46,188 bases of DNA from Streptomyces sp. ISL-11 (GTDB lineage: Bacteria; Actinomycetota; Actinomycetes; Streptomycetales; Streptomycetaceae), in contig NZ_JAGGOL010000071.1 in assembly GCF_018614525.1 (NCBI RefSeq), positions 10,051 to 56,238 of the forward strand. Direction: 5' to 3'. Under the pieces are notes generated by a model. The model had not been told where the DNA came from, made no database searches, and saw nothing but the letters and a program-made list of their open reading frames with translations. Shown piece by piece: positions 24,421 through 38,349 of this stretch. Position numbers and translations under genes: made by a program. Positions within the stretch are counted from its first letter, which is position 1, and each line of letters starts with the position of its first letter.

Positions 24421-25302
24421 GTGGGCCAGGCCGGGGAAGCCATCGAGATCGAGCACGGGTTTCCGCACCTGGATACCGTCCGCACGGCGATCACCGCGCT
24501 CTACAAGCGGCTCTCCTACGACACGGTGCACTCCTTCGGCCTGAGCGTGCCGCCGACCGACGCCGCGTTCTCCGACGACGAGGACCCCTATCTGGGCGTG
24601 CAGCGCGTGGCGGGCGCGATGGTGCGGCACCTGCGGCTGCCGGACGCGCGGATGATCGTCAGCTTCCGGGAGATGCGGCACGCCGGGAGCGTCGAGCTCG
24701 CGGCGGGCCCGGAGTACTTCATCGAGCTCAACTCCCGCTTCAAGACCCACCGCCGCGACATCGGCGCCGCCCTCGCGCACGAGGTGATGCACGTCTATCT
24801 GCACCGCCTCGACCTCGCCTTCCCCGGCACCCGGGACAACGAGATCCTCACCGACACCGCGGCCGCCTACCTCGGCTCCGGCTGGCTGCTGCTGGACGCC
24901 TACCGCGAGTCGTCGGTCTCGACGCAGAAGCTCGGCTACCTCACCCCGGAGGAGTTCGGCTACGTCCTCGCCAAACGGGCGTCGGCCTTCGGGGAGGACC
25001 CCTCCCCCTGGTTCACCAGCCCCCAGGGGTACGAGGCGTATGCGCGCGGACGCGAGCGGGCACGCCGCGACGAGCAGCGGGCGCCGCTGGCCGCGGCGGG
25101 ACGGCTGGGCCGGCACCGGTACGCGCGCGACCGGCGGGCGGCGCAGAGCTCGCCCAGTGGGGGCTACGCCTTCGAGGGCGGCGACCCGCCGCGGGTCAGC
25201 TTCCCCTGCCCGACCTGTCACCAGCGGATCAGGGTGCCGGTGCGCGGACGCCTGCGGGCCCGGTGCGGGCTGTGCCGGACGGTGCTGGACTGCGACACGT
25301 AG
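24421..25302 (+). CDS. Zincin metallopeptidase-like protein with C-terminal zinc ribbon
   Basis: The protein has 293 residues from GTG 24421 with AAGGGGGG upstream. I do not recognise a named family. An HEVMH zinc-protease motif (His120, Glu121, His124) is followed by NEILTDTAAAYLG, whose Glu141 or Asp145 could be the third ligand, as in gluzincins. The C-terminal 40 residues hold a zinc ribbon CPTC..CGLC (about 263-285). No signal peptide is seen, so it is probably cytoplasmic. Residues 205-240 are Arg-rich and possibly disordered. It is divergent from the trypsin gene and convergent with the GH113-like gene. A protease joined to a zinc ribbon suggests a docked or regulated peptidase; the substrate is unknown. 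Confidence 0.72.
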   Translation: MGQAGEAIEIEHGFPHLDTVRTAITALYKRLSYDTVHSFGLSVPPTDAAFSDDEDPYLGVQRVAGAMVRHLRLPDARMIVSFREMRHAGSVELAAGPEYFIELNSRFKTHRRDIGAALAHEVMHVYLHRLDLAFPGTRDNEILTDTAAAYLGSGWLLLDAYRESSVSTQKLGYLTPEEFGYVLAKRASAFGEDPSPWFTSPQGYEAYARGRERARRDEQRAPLAAAGRLGRHRYARDRRAAQSSPSGGYAFEGGDPPRVSFPCPTCHQRIRVPVRGRLRARCGLCRTVLDCDT

Positions 25303-25307
25303 CCGGG

Positions 25308-25335
25308 GACCGGCCGCGTGGAGCACGGCCCGGTC
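25308..25335. terminator. Bidirectional terminator between the zincin and GH113-like genes
   Basis: GACCGG pairs with CCGGTC, extended by CCG/CGG, in the 33-base gap between the convergent genes. It can serve both directions. Confidence 0.6.
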
Positions 25336-26379
25336 TCATTCCTTCCCGGTCCACCACTCGCGCAGCACCTTCTCCGCCGGCTTCCCGTGCGGTGTGTACG
25401 CCAGCCGCTTGGCGGTCTCGCCGCTGTCGGGCCAGTCGTCCCACATCCACCAGCACACGCCCGCCCACCACGGCTTGCCGTCGAGCGCGGTGAGCAACGC
25501 CTCGTAGGCCGCGGCCTGTTCGGCGTCGCCGCCCGTCTTGCTGACGGTCCAGGAGTACGGGGCGGTGGTGGTGCCGCGCTGGCTGACGTAGCCGGCCTCG
25601 GTGAAGAGGATCTTGCGGTGGTGGCGTTCGGAGAAGGCGGCCAGTTCCTCGGTGATGGGCCGCCACGCCCGGCGCAGCCGCTCGGTGTCGGTGGTGGCGG
25701 TGTCGGCCAGCGGCCAGTAGGCGTCGATGCCGATGACGTCGAGCTCACCCCAGAAGGGGATCTTCTGGTACTCGTCGTAGTTGGCGGCGTAGGTCAGCGG
25801 GCCGCGGTAGCTCTCGCGGACGGCGGCGATGACCTTGCTCCAGCGCGCGTTGTCCCGGGAGGTGCCCGCCAGTTCGGTGCCGACCGCGAGCTGGTCGGTG
25901 CCGGTGTCGGCGGCGAGGTGCGCGTAGTGGGTGATGAAGCGTTCGTACGCGCCGAACCAGGCGTCCGGGTCGGTGGGGCGGATCTCGGCCCGGTCGCCGC
26001 CCTTCACCAGGTCGACGTGGGGTTTGACCATGACCTTCAGGCCGGCGTCGTGGGCGAGGCCGATGACGTGGCGCAGGCTGTCGTCACCGGCGCTCTCACC
26101 GGTGGTGCGCATGGCCGGGTCGGTGACGCGGTCCTGGTACCAGGTGGGGGTGAAGGTGACCCAGCGGGCGCCGGTGGCGGCGATCTGCCGGAGGTAGGTC
26201 CTGGCCTGGGGGCTGCTGTAGTCGTCGGTGTTCCATGAGGGGAGCGTGATGCCGCGCAGCCCGCTCACCTCCCTGCTGTCGGGTTCGGGCGGGCCGTCGT
26301 CGCCGGAGCCGGAGCAGCCCGCGACGAAGAGGGCGGCCGCGGCGGCCAGCGCGGCGGCCGCCCTCCTCATCGCGTTCAC
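25336..26379 (-). CDS. GH113-like glycoside hydrolase lipoprotein
   Basis: The protein has 347 residues. A signal peptide ends in the lipobox LFVAGC, so Cys22 would be lipidated and the protein anchored outside the membrane. The rest is a TIM barrel: GLRGITLPSWN, GARWVTFTPTWY, GLKVMVKPHVD, QLAVGTELAG (candidate acid/base Glu), DVIGIDAYWP, ILFTEAGY (candidate nucleophile Glu) and GVCWWMWDDW. These match GH113-like glycosidases, the family of beta-mannanases. The start is GTG overlapping the upstream stop (GTGA); ATG 26370 is also possible. It is coupled to the DUF2334 gene and divergent from a polysaccharide synthase operon, so it may trim that polymer rather than feed on mannan. Confidence 0.83.
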   Translation of the reverse strand: MNAMRRAAAALAAAAALFVAGCSGSGDDGPPEPDSREVSGLRGITLPSWNTDDYSSPQARTYLRQIAATGARWVTFTPTWYQDRVTDPAMRTTGESAGDDSLRHVIGLAHDAGLKVMVKPHVDLVKGGDRAEIRPTDPDAWFGAYERFITHYAHLAADTGTDQLAVGTELAGTSRDNARWSKVIAAVRESYRGPLTYAANYDEYQKIPFWGELDVIGIDAYWPLADTATTDTERLRRAWRPITEELAAFSERHHRKILFTEAGYVSQRGTTTAPYSWTVSKTGGDAEQAAAYEALLTALDGKPWWAGVCWWMWDDWPDSGETAKRLAYTPHGKPAEKVLREWWTGKE

Positions 26380-28214
26380 TGGGCGAGGTCCGTGGGACCG
26401 ACGAAGGTGTAGCCGAGGGCGCGGATGCCGTCGATCGTCTGCTGGAGCGGGGCCACGGGGTAGTAGGGGTGGTAGAAGAAGCTGGCCACTCCGTCGCGCA
26501 CGGCCAAGTTGGCCTTGGCGGAGGAGATGAGGTCGGCGGGGAGCCTGGCCGGGTGGTTGTTGTACGGCTCGGGTTCGTAGTTGCCGATGTTCTCGGGCAG
26601 CACGGTCGTGCCGTAGACGTCCTTCACGGCGTACGGGAAGAACTGACCGATGTAGCGGCTGGGGTCGGCGGTGGTTCCGCTGAGCGTGCCGGCGAAGTAC
26701 AACGATCTCTCCAGACGGGCGGAGAAGTTCTGGCCGAAGACACGGTAGTCGGTGGCGGACGCCGCGTAGTGCGGAGTCGTCCAGAGCGTGGGCTTGGGCA
26801 GACCGGCGGCGGCGAAGGCGGCGAGGCCCTGGGTGACGCGGGTCTGGGCCCAGGCCGTGGAGTCCTCGGCGGGCGCCCCGTCGTAGACGACGTTGTCGGT
26901 GGCGGTGTCGACGTGGGCCCGGAAGAACTCAAAGTCGTCGCCGCTGACGCCGGTGTAGGGGTTGTTGACGTTGCTGTACTGGTGGGTGTAGCCGTGGTTC
27001 ATCAGGACGGCGCCGTGGGCGAGCATGTACTTCAGCTGGGTCACGACGGCCGGGGCCTGGGCGAGGGTGACGGTTTTCGCGACCCCGTTGTTGTAGGCGC
27101 CCTTGGGGTCGGTGTAGACGGGGATGACGTTGATCCCGTAGGGGATCCGCTGGGAGTAGAGGTAGTCGGCGATGGCCCGCAGCTGTGCGGGGTCGGCGGT
27201 GGGGCTGATGTCCTCCAGGCGGACGAACGCCCGGTGCCGTTCGGCGGTCGCGGGGGCGAGGGCGTCGAAGAGGAGGTCCTCGAAGGCGATGACGCGGTCG
27301 CTCTCGGAGACGTAGCTGAAGGGCACCTCACCGAGGTAGGTGAGGTTGGCGGAGCGGATCGCCCAGGGGCTGGTCGCACCGGAGGTGCCGTCCTTGGCCG
27401 TGGCGAGCTGGGTGACCTGCGGGTATCCCGGCCCGGTCAGGAGGGAGGGGTGCAGGACACCGCCGTCCTGGCCGGCGGGGATCCTGCGGGTCAGCTGCCG
27501 GGCCTTGTAGGTGACCTCGGTGATGTCGCCGACGCCGTTGCCCGTGTCGTAGTACGAGTTGGTGGGGTCCCAGCCGTATTTCTGCCCGAAGCCAGTGACG
27601 CCGACGGCGTTGGCCATGTTCCAGATGTTGTCGCCGATCCAGGTGACGGGGTGGCTGGTGGCCAGGACGTCCTGATAGAAGGCGGCTGGAACGGCGTCGG
27701 GGAGGGTGCCGCCGTAGTAGGTCGAGCCGAGGTAGACCGTGGCGGTGTACTGCTCGACGAGGCCCGCGGTGTAGGCGGAGACGGGCTTGGCGGTGACGGT
27801 GCCGAAGTGGCCCGCGAGGTTCGCGGTCGCCATGGCGTAGAGCTGGCCCAGGTGCCCGTAGGGGCCGGCGGTGTCGTAGAGGACGAGCGCCGAGGTACCG
27901 GCCGGGGCGGCGAGCTGGGTGAACGCGGCGGGGGTGACCGCCGTCTTCGGCTGCGGGGCCGGCTGGACGACGAGGGATCCGGCGCGGCGCAGTTGGTCCA
28001 TGGCCAGGCGGCTCTTGGCCCAGGCCCCCAGGTCCTTGGCGCTCTTCGGTGAGAGCGAGGTGGGGTTGACGCGGTCCCGGCTGCCGGGCTCGGATATCGC
28101 GGTCCTGGCCGCTCGGGCGGTCGTGGAGATGATGACGCCGCCCAGCAGGGCGGCGAGGAGCATGACGACGGCGGAGATCCGGGAAATCCTGGGTCTCCCT
28201 GTCCTTTTTCGCAT
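26376..28214 (-). CDS. DUF2334 secreted polysaccharide deacetylase-like protein
   Basis: The protein has 612 residues. ATG 28214 has AGGGGGAA in front. An N-terminal membrane anchor or signal (ISAVVMLLAALLGGVIIS) is followed by a Ser/Pro linker, then a domain of about 90-300 (ALVLYDTAGPYGHLGQLYAMATANLAGHFG) like the first part of DUF2334 proteins, then the deacetylase-like core: FVRLEDISPTADPAQLRAIADYL, IPYGINVIPVY, and the metal-type HGYTHQYSNV. The family is related to carbohydrate esterase 4 deacetylases; the Asp of RLEDIS and His pair of HGYTH are likely metal ligands. Its place beside a GT2 synthase suggests N-deacetylation of an exported amino-sugar polymer. Function is inferred. Confidence 0.85.
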   Translation of the reverse strand: MRKRTGRPRISRISAVVMLLAALLGGVIISTTARAARTAISEPGSRDRVNPTSLSPKSAKDLGAWAKSRLAMDQLRRAGSLVVQPAPQPKTAVTPAAFTQLAAPAGTSALVLYDTAGPYGHLGQLYAMATANLAGHFGTVTAKPVSAYTAGLVEQYTATVYLGSTYYGGTLPDAVPAAFYQDVLATSHPVTWIGDNIWNMANAVGVTGFGQKYGWDPTNSYYDTGNGVGDITEVTYKARQLTRRIPAGQDGGVLHPSLLTGPGYPQVTQLATAKDGTSGATSPWAIRSANLTYLGEVPFSYVSESDRVIAFEDLLFDALAPATAERHRAFVRLEDISPTADPAQLRAIADYLYSQRIPYGINVIPVYTDPKGAYNNGVAKTVTLAQAPAVVTQLKYMLAHGAVLMNHGYTHQYSNVNNPYTGVSGDDFEFFRAHVDTATDNVVYDGAPAEDSTAWAQTRVTQGLAAFAAAGLPKPTLWTTPHYAASATDYRVFGQNFSARLERSLYFAGTLSGTTADPSRYIGQFFPYAVKDVYGTTVLPENIGNYEPEPYNNHPARLPADLISSAKANLAVRDGVASFFYHPYYPVAPLQQTIDGIRALGYTFVGPTDLAQ

Positions 28215-28532
28215 GTGTGTTTCCCCCTGGTAATGCCACGTGTCGCCACCCACGGAGATTCGAGGGCCCGACCGTTGGCAGATTCTTCTGTGGTCAACAA
28301 GTCCTGTCAATAGACAAATTCGGTCCGGAGTGCGCAGTTCTGTTCAACTTCATTGGCGCAGACCATTCGCCACATGCGTAACAAGCGCAGCTGAACTGGC
28401 ATAACGAACGGTAGGTTTACCGAATTTGAGATTCCGGTCAAACAACTTTCATCAAGTCCGACAGTAGTACCCGTTGCATCTGATACTTTCCCTGCGCACG
28501 CCTCATGTGAGGTGAAAATCGGGGGGGAACCC
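28215..28532. promoter_or_regulatory. AT-rich divergent promoter region of the polysaccharide locus
   Basis: These 318 bases contain no gene and are clearly AT-richer than anything else in the window. Two palindromes are visible: TGTCAATAGACA (28305-28316) and CGGTAGGTTTACCG (28409-28422). A possible -10 sequence GATACT lies near 28482 on the + strand. The first gene on each side has its own good ribosome site (GGGGGGGAA on +, AGGGGGAA on -). The region probably controls both operons together; the regulator is not evident. Confidence 0.6.
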
Positions 28533-28733
28533 ATGTACGGAAAACCGGCTCTGGGCACCGTGCTGCCCATGGCGGGGCTGACAGCGGCACCCGAAGTACT
28601 TCCCGGCGTTCCTTTTGCCAGGGGATTGCAGCAGGCCGCGGGCGCGGGCTTTCTGCTGTACTGCACGGCCGCGATAGCACTTCTCTCGATCAAGCTGTGG
28701 CTCCATATGCGCGGCACCGGTGATCAGTCTTGA
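28533..28733 (+). CDS. Small single-span membrane protein of the polysaccharide operon
   Basis: The protein has 66 residues and I know no family name for it. The ATG follows GGGGGGGAACCC. The first half is Gly/Pro/Ala-rich (ALGTVLPMAGLTAAPEVLPG). The second half has one hydrophobic helix (AGFLLYCTAAIALLSIKLWL, about 40-59), then a short basic end. The stop overlaps the start of the synthase gene (TTGA), with a hairpin over the junction. The arrangement suggests a small partner or regulator of the synthase, by analogy with PgaD-type accessory proteins; there is no clear sequence similarity. Confidence 0.7.
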   Translation: MYGKPALGTVLPMAGLTAAPEVLPGVPFARGLQQAAGAGFLLYCTAAIALLSIKLWLHMRGTGDQS

Positions 28734-28738
28734 TCACC
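28719..28738 (+). promoter_or_regulatory. Hairpin covering the synthase start codon
   Basis: GGTGATCA and TGATCACC are perfect 8-bp arms around GTCT. The TTG start of the synthase (28730-28732) and the stop of the small gene (28731-28733) lie at the loop and 3' arm. In mRNA this would hide the start until ribosomes finishing the small gene open it. Confidence 0.6.
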
Positions 28739-29992
28739 GACCTGTTGCTCTGGTCCGCCATCGCCATCATCGTGATGGCCGGTGGTTACAACACCACCCT
28801 CTTCGTCCTCTCCCGGCGCAGGATCCGCCACGCCCGCGACCCGCGCCGGCAACGCCTGTACGTCTTTCTGCTCGCGTGTCTGAACGAGGAGAAGGTCCTC
28901 GCCGAGAGCCTGGCCCGCATCACCGGACTGCCCGCCGGCAATTTCATGGCGCTCGTCATCGACGACGCCTCCGACGACGGCACCGCGGAGATCGCCCGAG
29001 CCGCCGGCCGCGCGACACCCGGCAGGGTCCAGTTGCTCCAGCGGCACCTGCCCGATGCCCGCCGGGGCAAGGGCGCTGCGCTCAACGCCGGTATCGCGCA
29101 CCTGCGTTCGTCGGGGCTGCTCGACGCGTACGACCCGCACGACGTCATCGTCTGCGTCGTGGACGCCGACGGCCGGCTCGACCCGCACGTGGTCCAGGCC
29201 GTCGACCCCTACTTCGACGACCCGCGCACCGGCGGCACCCAGATCGGTGTGCGGATGTACAACCGTGACAAGGGCCTGCTGGCCCGGCTCCAGGACATGG
29301 AGTTCGTCATCTACGGCGACATCTTCCAGAGCGCCCGGCGCTACATCGGCAGCGTCGGGATGGGCGGCAACGGCCAGTTCATGCGGCTCGCCGCACTGGA
29401 CTCCCTGATGGGCGAGGACGGCCAGGGGCCCTGGAGCGACTCGCTGACCGAGGACCTCGACCTCGGGGTCCGGCTGATCGCCAAGGGCTGGACCAACCAG
29501 CACTGCACCACCGCCGCGGTCTCCCAGCAGGCCGTGCTCGACGTGCGGCGCCTGGTGCGCCAGCGTTCGCGCTGGTTCCAGGGCCACCTCCAGTCGGCGG
29601 GGCTGGTGCCGCTGATCCTGCGCGAAGTGCCCACCCGGGCCGCCGTGGACCTGCTCTACCACCTCTCCAGCCCGGTGCTGATCCTGCTCACCTCGCTGCT
29701 GCCGCTGTCCTTCCTCGTCGCCCTGACCGGCACGGTCATCGGCTCGGTGGAGGTCGGGCGGCCGCTGATCTCTCCCATGTGGGTCGTCGGGCCGTACGTG
29801 CTGTCCTTCACGGCGGCCTACGCGTACGGATTCGTCTACTCCCGGCGCGAGCGGGGGCTCGGACTGCCGCGCGCGGTCCTGCTCTCGCACGTCTTCGTCT
29901 TCTACGGCTACATCTGGTTCGCCGCCGGGTGGTGGGGCCTGTGGCGGATGCTCACCGGCAAACGGACCTGGCTGAAGACCGCGCGCACCTGA
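28730..29992 (+). CDS. Membrane GT2 glycosyltransferase (processive polysaccharide synthase type)
   Basis: The protein has 420 residues. One N-terminal helix (LLLWSAIAIIVMAGG) is followed by a cytoplasmic GT2 domain with the family motifs: IDDASDDGT, VVDADG (the DxD sugar-nucleotide/metal site), SLTEDLDLG (TED, catalytic base) and RQRSRWFQGH (Q/RxxRW, acceptor binding). Three to four helices near the C-terminus (PVLILLTSLLPLSFLVALTG onwards) would form the export channel. This is the layout of PgaC/IcaA, hyaluronan and chitin synthases, which polymerise and export together. The start is TTG overlapping the upstream stop; no better start exists before the motifs. The donor is probably UDP-GlcNAc or UDP-ManNAc, judging from the epimerase next door. 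Confidence 0.9.
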   Translation: MITDLLLWSAIAIIVMAGGYNTTLFVLSRRRIRHARDPRRQRLYVFLLACLNEEKVLAESLARITGLPAGNFMALVIDDASDDGTAEIARAAGRATPGRVQLLQRHLPDARRGKGAALNAGIAHLRSSGLLDAYDPHDVIVCVVDADGRLDPHVVQAVDPYFDDPRTGGTQIGVRMYNRDKGLLARLQDMEFVIYGDIFQSARRYIGSVGMGGNGQFMRLAALDSLMGEDGQGPWSDSLTEDLDLGVRLIAKGWTNQHCTTAAVSQQAVLDVRRLVRQRSRWFQGHLQSAGLVPLILREVPTRAAVDLLYHLSSPVLILLTSLLPLSFLVALTGTVIGSVEVGRPLISPMWVVGPYVLSFTAAYAYGFVYSRRERGLGLPRAVLLSHVFVFYGYIWFAAGWWGLWRMLTGKRTWLKTART

Positions 29993-30039
29993 GAACCACC
30001 GCTCCTCCGCCCACCGCTCCGCCCTTTCTAGGGAGATCC

Positions 30040-31233
30040 ATGTCCCCGAACATCATCGGCGCGCCGGTACGCGCCATGCTCGTACTGGGCACCCGTCCGG
30101 AGGCCATCAAGCTGGCGCCCGTGGCCCGTGCCATGGCGCGCTCCCCGCTCTTCGACCCCATCGTCGTCACGACCGGCCAGCACCGCGAGATGCTCCAGCA
30201 GATGCTGGACCTCCTCCACGTGCCCGTGCACACCCAGCTCGACGTGATGCGCGACCGGCAGCAGCTGTCCACCCTCACGGCCCGCCTGATCGACGGCCTC
30301 GGCGAGACGGTCCGCGCGGAGCGCCCCGACCTCGTCATCGTCCAGGGCGACACCACGACCGCGCTGACCGGCGCGCTGGCCGCGTTCTACGAGCACATCC
30401 CCATCGCCCACGTCGAGGCGGGGCTGCGCACCGGGGTGCTCGACAATCCCTTCCCGGAGGAGGCCAACCGGCGCCTGATAGGCCGGATGGCACGCTGGCA
30501 CTTCGCGCCCACGCCCCGCGCCGCCGCCCATCTGACGGCCGAAGGGGTGCCGGACGCCGAGGTGTTCACCACCGGCAACACCGTCATCGACAATCTGCTG
30601 TGGGTACTGGCGGAGGGCACCGGCCGCAGCCTCTTCGAGAGCGAACTGCGCCGGGTGCTGGTGACGCTGCACCGGCGGGAGAACCAGGGCGCCACGATGC
30701 GGGCGATGGGCGGCGCGCTGCGGCGGCTGGCCGACCGCGGCGACGTGGAGATGGTGCTGCCGCTGCACAAGAGCCCCGCTGTCCGGGACGCGCTGCTGCC
30801 CGAGCTGACCGGACACCCGAACATCCGGGTGGTGGAGCCGCTGGGCTATGTCGACTTCTCCGCCACGCTCGCCTCCTGCGATCTGGTGCTGACCGACTCC
30901 GGAGGGATCCAGGAGGAGGCCCCGACGCTCGGCAAGCCGGCGCTGGTGCTGCGGACGACCACGGAACGCCCGGAGGCGGTGGAGGCGGGCGCGGCCCGGC
31001 TGGTGGGCACGGAGCCGGAGTCCATCCTGGAGGCGGCCATCACCCTATTGGATGACCCGGTGGCGTACGAGCGGATGGCGACGGCCGGCAATCCCTTCGG
31101 GGACGGCCGTGCCACCGACCGGATCGTCGCGCAGCTCGCCGAGGACTTCGGCGCGGACGCGGGACCGGAAGGGGCCGTCGTGCCGCTGGTCGGCACCCCC
31201 GGCGAGGGTCCGGGGTCATACTCGACCGCATGA
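30040..31233 (+). CDS. wecB: UDP-N-acetylglucosamine 2-epimerase (non-hydrolysing)
   Basis: The protein has 397 residues from an ATG with AGGGAGA in front. The GT-B-like fold shows LVLGTRPEAIKLAPV, VTTGQHREML, VQGDTTTALTGALAAFY, HVEAGLRTG, PFPEEANRRLI, LHRRENQG and LTDSGGIQEEAPTLGKPALVLRTTTERPE in family order. The enzyme interconverts UDP-GlcNAc and UDP-ManNAc in the cytoplasm. Dedicated copies usually sit next to machinery using ManNAc, so here it probably supplies the GT2 synthase 47 bases upstream. The C-terminal 25 residues are extra and Gly/Pro-rich. The stop overlaps the next start (ATGA). Confidence 0.93.
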   Translation: MSPNIIGAPVRAMLVLGTRPEAIKLAPVARAMARSPLFDPIVVTTGQHREMLQQMLDLLHVPVHTQLDVMRDRQQLSTLTARLIDGLGETVRAERPDLVIVQGDTTTALTGALAAFYEHIPIAHVEAGLRTGVLDNPFPEEANRRLIGRMARWHFAPTPRAAAHLTAEGVPDAEVFTTGNTVIDNLLWVLAEGTGRSLFESELRRVLVTLHRRENQGATMRAMGGALRRLADRGDVEMVLPLHKSPAVRDALLPELTGHPNIRVVEPLGYVDFSATLASCDLVLTDSGGIQEEAPTLGKPALVLRTTTERPEAVEAGAARLVGTEPESILEAAITLLDDPVAYERMATAGNPFGDGRATDRIVAQLAEDFGADAGPEGAVVPLVGTPGEGPGSYSTA

Positions 31234-31895
31234 CGAGAGTGCGCCGGCTGATCGGCCTCGCGGTGCTCGCCGCAGTGGTGGCGGGCACCGCGCTGGCCGT
31301 GACCCTGTGGGGAGCCGGCGACGGCGAGCCCGAACGGCCGTGGGCCGAGGGATCGGTCCACGGGCCGTGGCGGTCGGTCTTCGACGGCCACGGCGAGAAC
31401 ATCGGCCGCCACGACGGCCTGGAGCTCTCCCCCCTGCCCGCCCGGATGCCCGAGGAGACCCACGCCGGCCTGATCGTCTCCACGGAGCGGTACGAGGCCG
31501 TGGACTTCCGGGCCCGGATGCGGACGGTCGCCCAACTGCGGACGCCCCGCCCCAATCCGTGGGAAGTGCCGTGGCTGGTGTGGGCGTACACCGATCCCGA
31601 GCACTTCTACTACCTCGCCCTCAAGCCCAACGGCTGGGAGCTCGGCAAGCGGGATCCCGCCTATGAGGGCGGGCAGCGCTTCCTGGCCACGGGTTCCGGG
31701 AAGTTCCCGGTGGGCGAATGGTCGGATGTGCGGATCGCCCAGCGTGACGCGCGGATGGAAGCGAGCGTGGGCGGGCGGGGGTTGGTGTCGTACCAGGACC
31801 ACGAGCGGCCCTACCTCAGCGGGCACGTCGGGGTGTACACCGAGGACGCGAAGGTGGAGTTCCGGGATCTGGTGGCGCGGGGGTTGGGGGGGTGA
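31230..31895 (+). CDS. Membrane-anchored LamG/concanavalin-like protein
   Basis: The protein has 221 residues. An N-terminal signal-anchor (LIGLAVLAAVVAGTALAVTL) carries an outside beta-sandwich domain from about residue 45: WRSVFDGHGENIGRHDG, VDFRARMRTVAQLR, WLVWAYTDPEHFYYLALKPNGWELGKRD, GEWSDVRIAQRDARMEASVGG and SGHVGVYTEDAKVEFRDLVA. This strand order is that of laminin-G-like or 3-keto-disaccharide hydrolase folds, which bind or cleave glycans. No catalytic residues can be assigned. It overlaps the epimerase gene by four bases and is the last gene of the operon. A role in holding or sensing the exported polymer is inferred. Confidence 0.78.
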   Translation: MTRVRRLIGLAVLAAVVAGTALAVTLWGAGDGEPERPWAEGSVHGPWRSVFDGHGENIGRHDGLELSPLPARMPEETHAGLIVSTERYEAVDFRARMRTVAQLRTPRPNPWEVPWLVWAYTDPEHFYYLALKPNGWELGKRDPAYEGGQRFLATGSGKFPVGEWSDVRIAQRDARMEASVGGRGLVSYQDHERPYLSGHVGVYTEDAKVEFRDLVARGLGG

Positions 31896-31902
31896 GGGAG
31901 GT

Positions 31903-32075
31903 TTCCCCTGCCCGCCCCTTCCCGAACCGGGGGCTCCGCCCGGACCCCCGTTGTCCTCAAACGCCGGACAGGCTGAAAATCCTGCCGGTCGGGGCACTAT
32001 CAGGCCCGTCCGGCGTTTGAGGACCAGGGGTCCGGGGGCGGAGCCCCCGGTCACGGGAAGGGGCGGGGTGGGGAA
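31903..32075. repeat. Giant intergenic palindrome, probable bidirectional terminator
   Basis: The whole 189-base gap between convergent genes is occupied by nested inverted arms: cccctgcccgccccttcccg with its complement, ggggctccgcccggaccccc with ggggtccgggggcggagccc, and tcctcaaacgccggac with gtccggcgtttgagga. The inner arm is the common Streptomyces intergenic repeat. The structure can end both the polysaccharide operon and gltBD. Confidence 0.85.
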
Positions 32076-32084
32076 GAGATCCCG

Positions 32085-38097
<6,013 letters not shown>

Positions 38098-38300
38098 CGG
38101 CTCTCCCGTCGTCGTCTGGCAGTCATGGCGTGTGCATGTGCCGAGGGACGACGTTGGCCCTCTGCTGAGAATTCGGTGCAGTTTCACATGATGGCGCGCT
38201 TCTCAGAAAGCGGAAGCTGCGGTCCAGCATGTGGACACTGCTGACGAGGTGGCGGCCCCTGGGGAGCGTGGGATCACCGGGCCCGGCCGCGCCGGGCACA

Positions 38301-38330
38301 GCGCAGAGCGGGCGGCGTTGCCCGCTGCGC
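38301..38330 (-). terminator. Hairpin in the gltB upstream region
   Basis: GCGC..AGCGGGC pairs with GCCCGCT.GCGC around GGCGTT (11 bp with a two-base bulge). A smaller hairpin (GCCCGGC/GCCGGGC, 38281-38297) is next to it. These may be secondary terminators of the VIT gene or part of the gltB leader. The remainder of 38098-38300 holds only an inverted pair CTGAGAA/TTCTCAG (38165-38171, 38200-38206). Confidence 0.45.
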
Positions 38331-38349
38331 TTCCGGATTGTGCCCGATC

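Noticed and set aside
28533..28733. LPxTG sorting signal in the 66-residue protein
   Set aside because: LPMAG lies before, not just after, the polar-to-hydrophobic junction expected, and the protein is too short to be a sorted surface protein.
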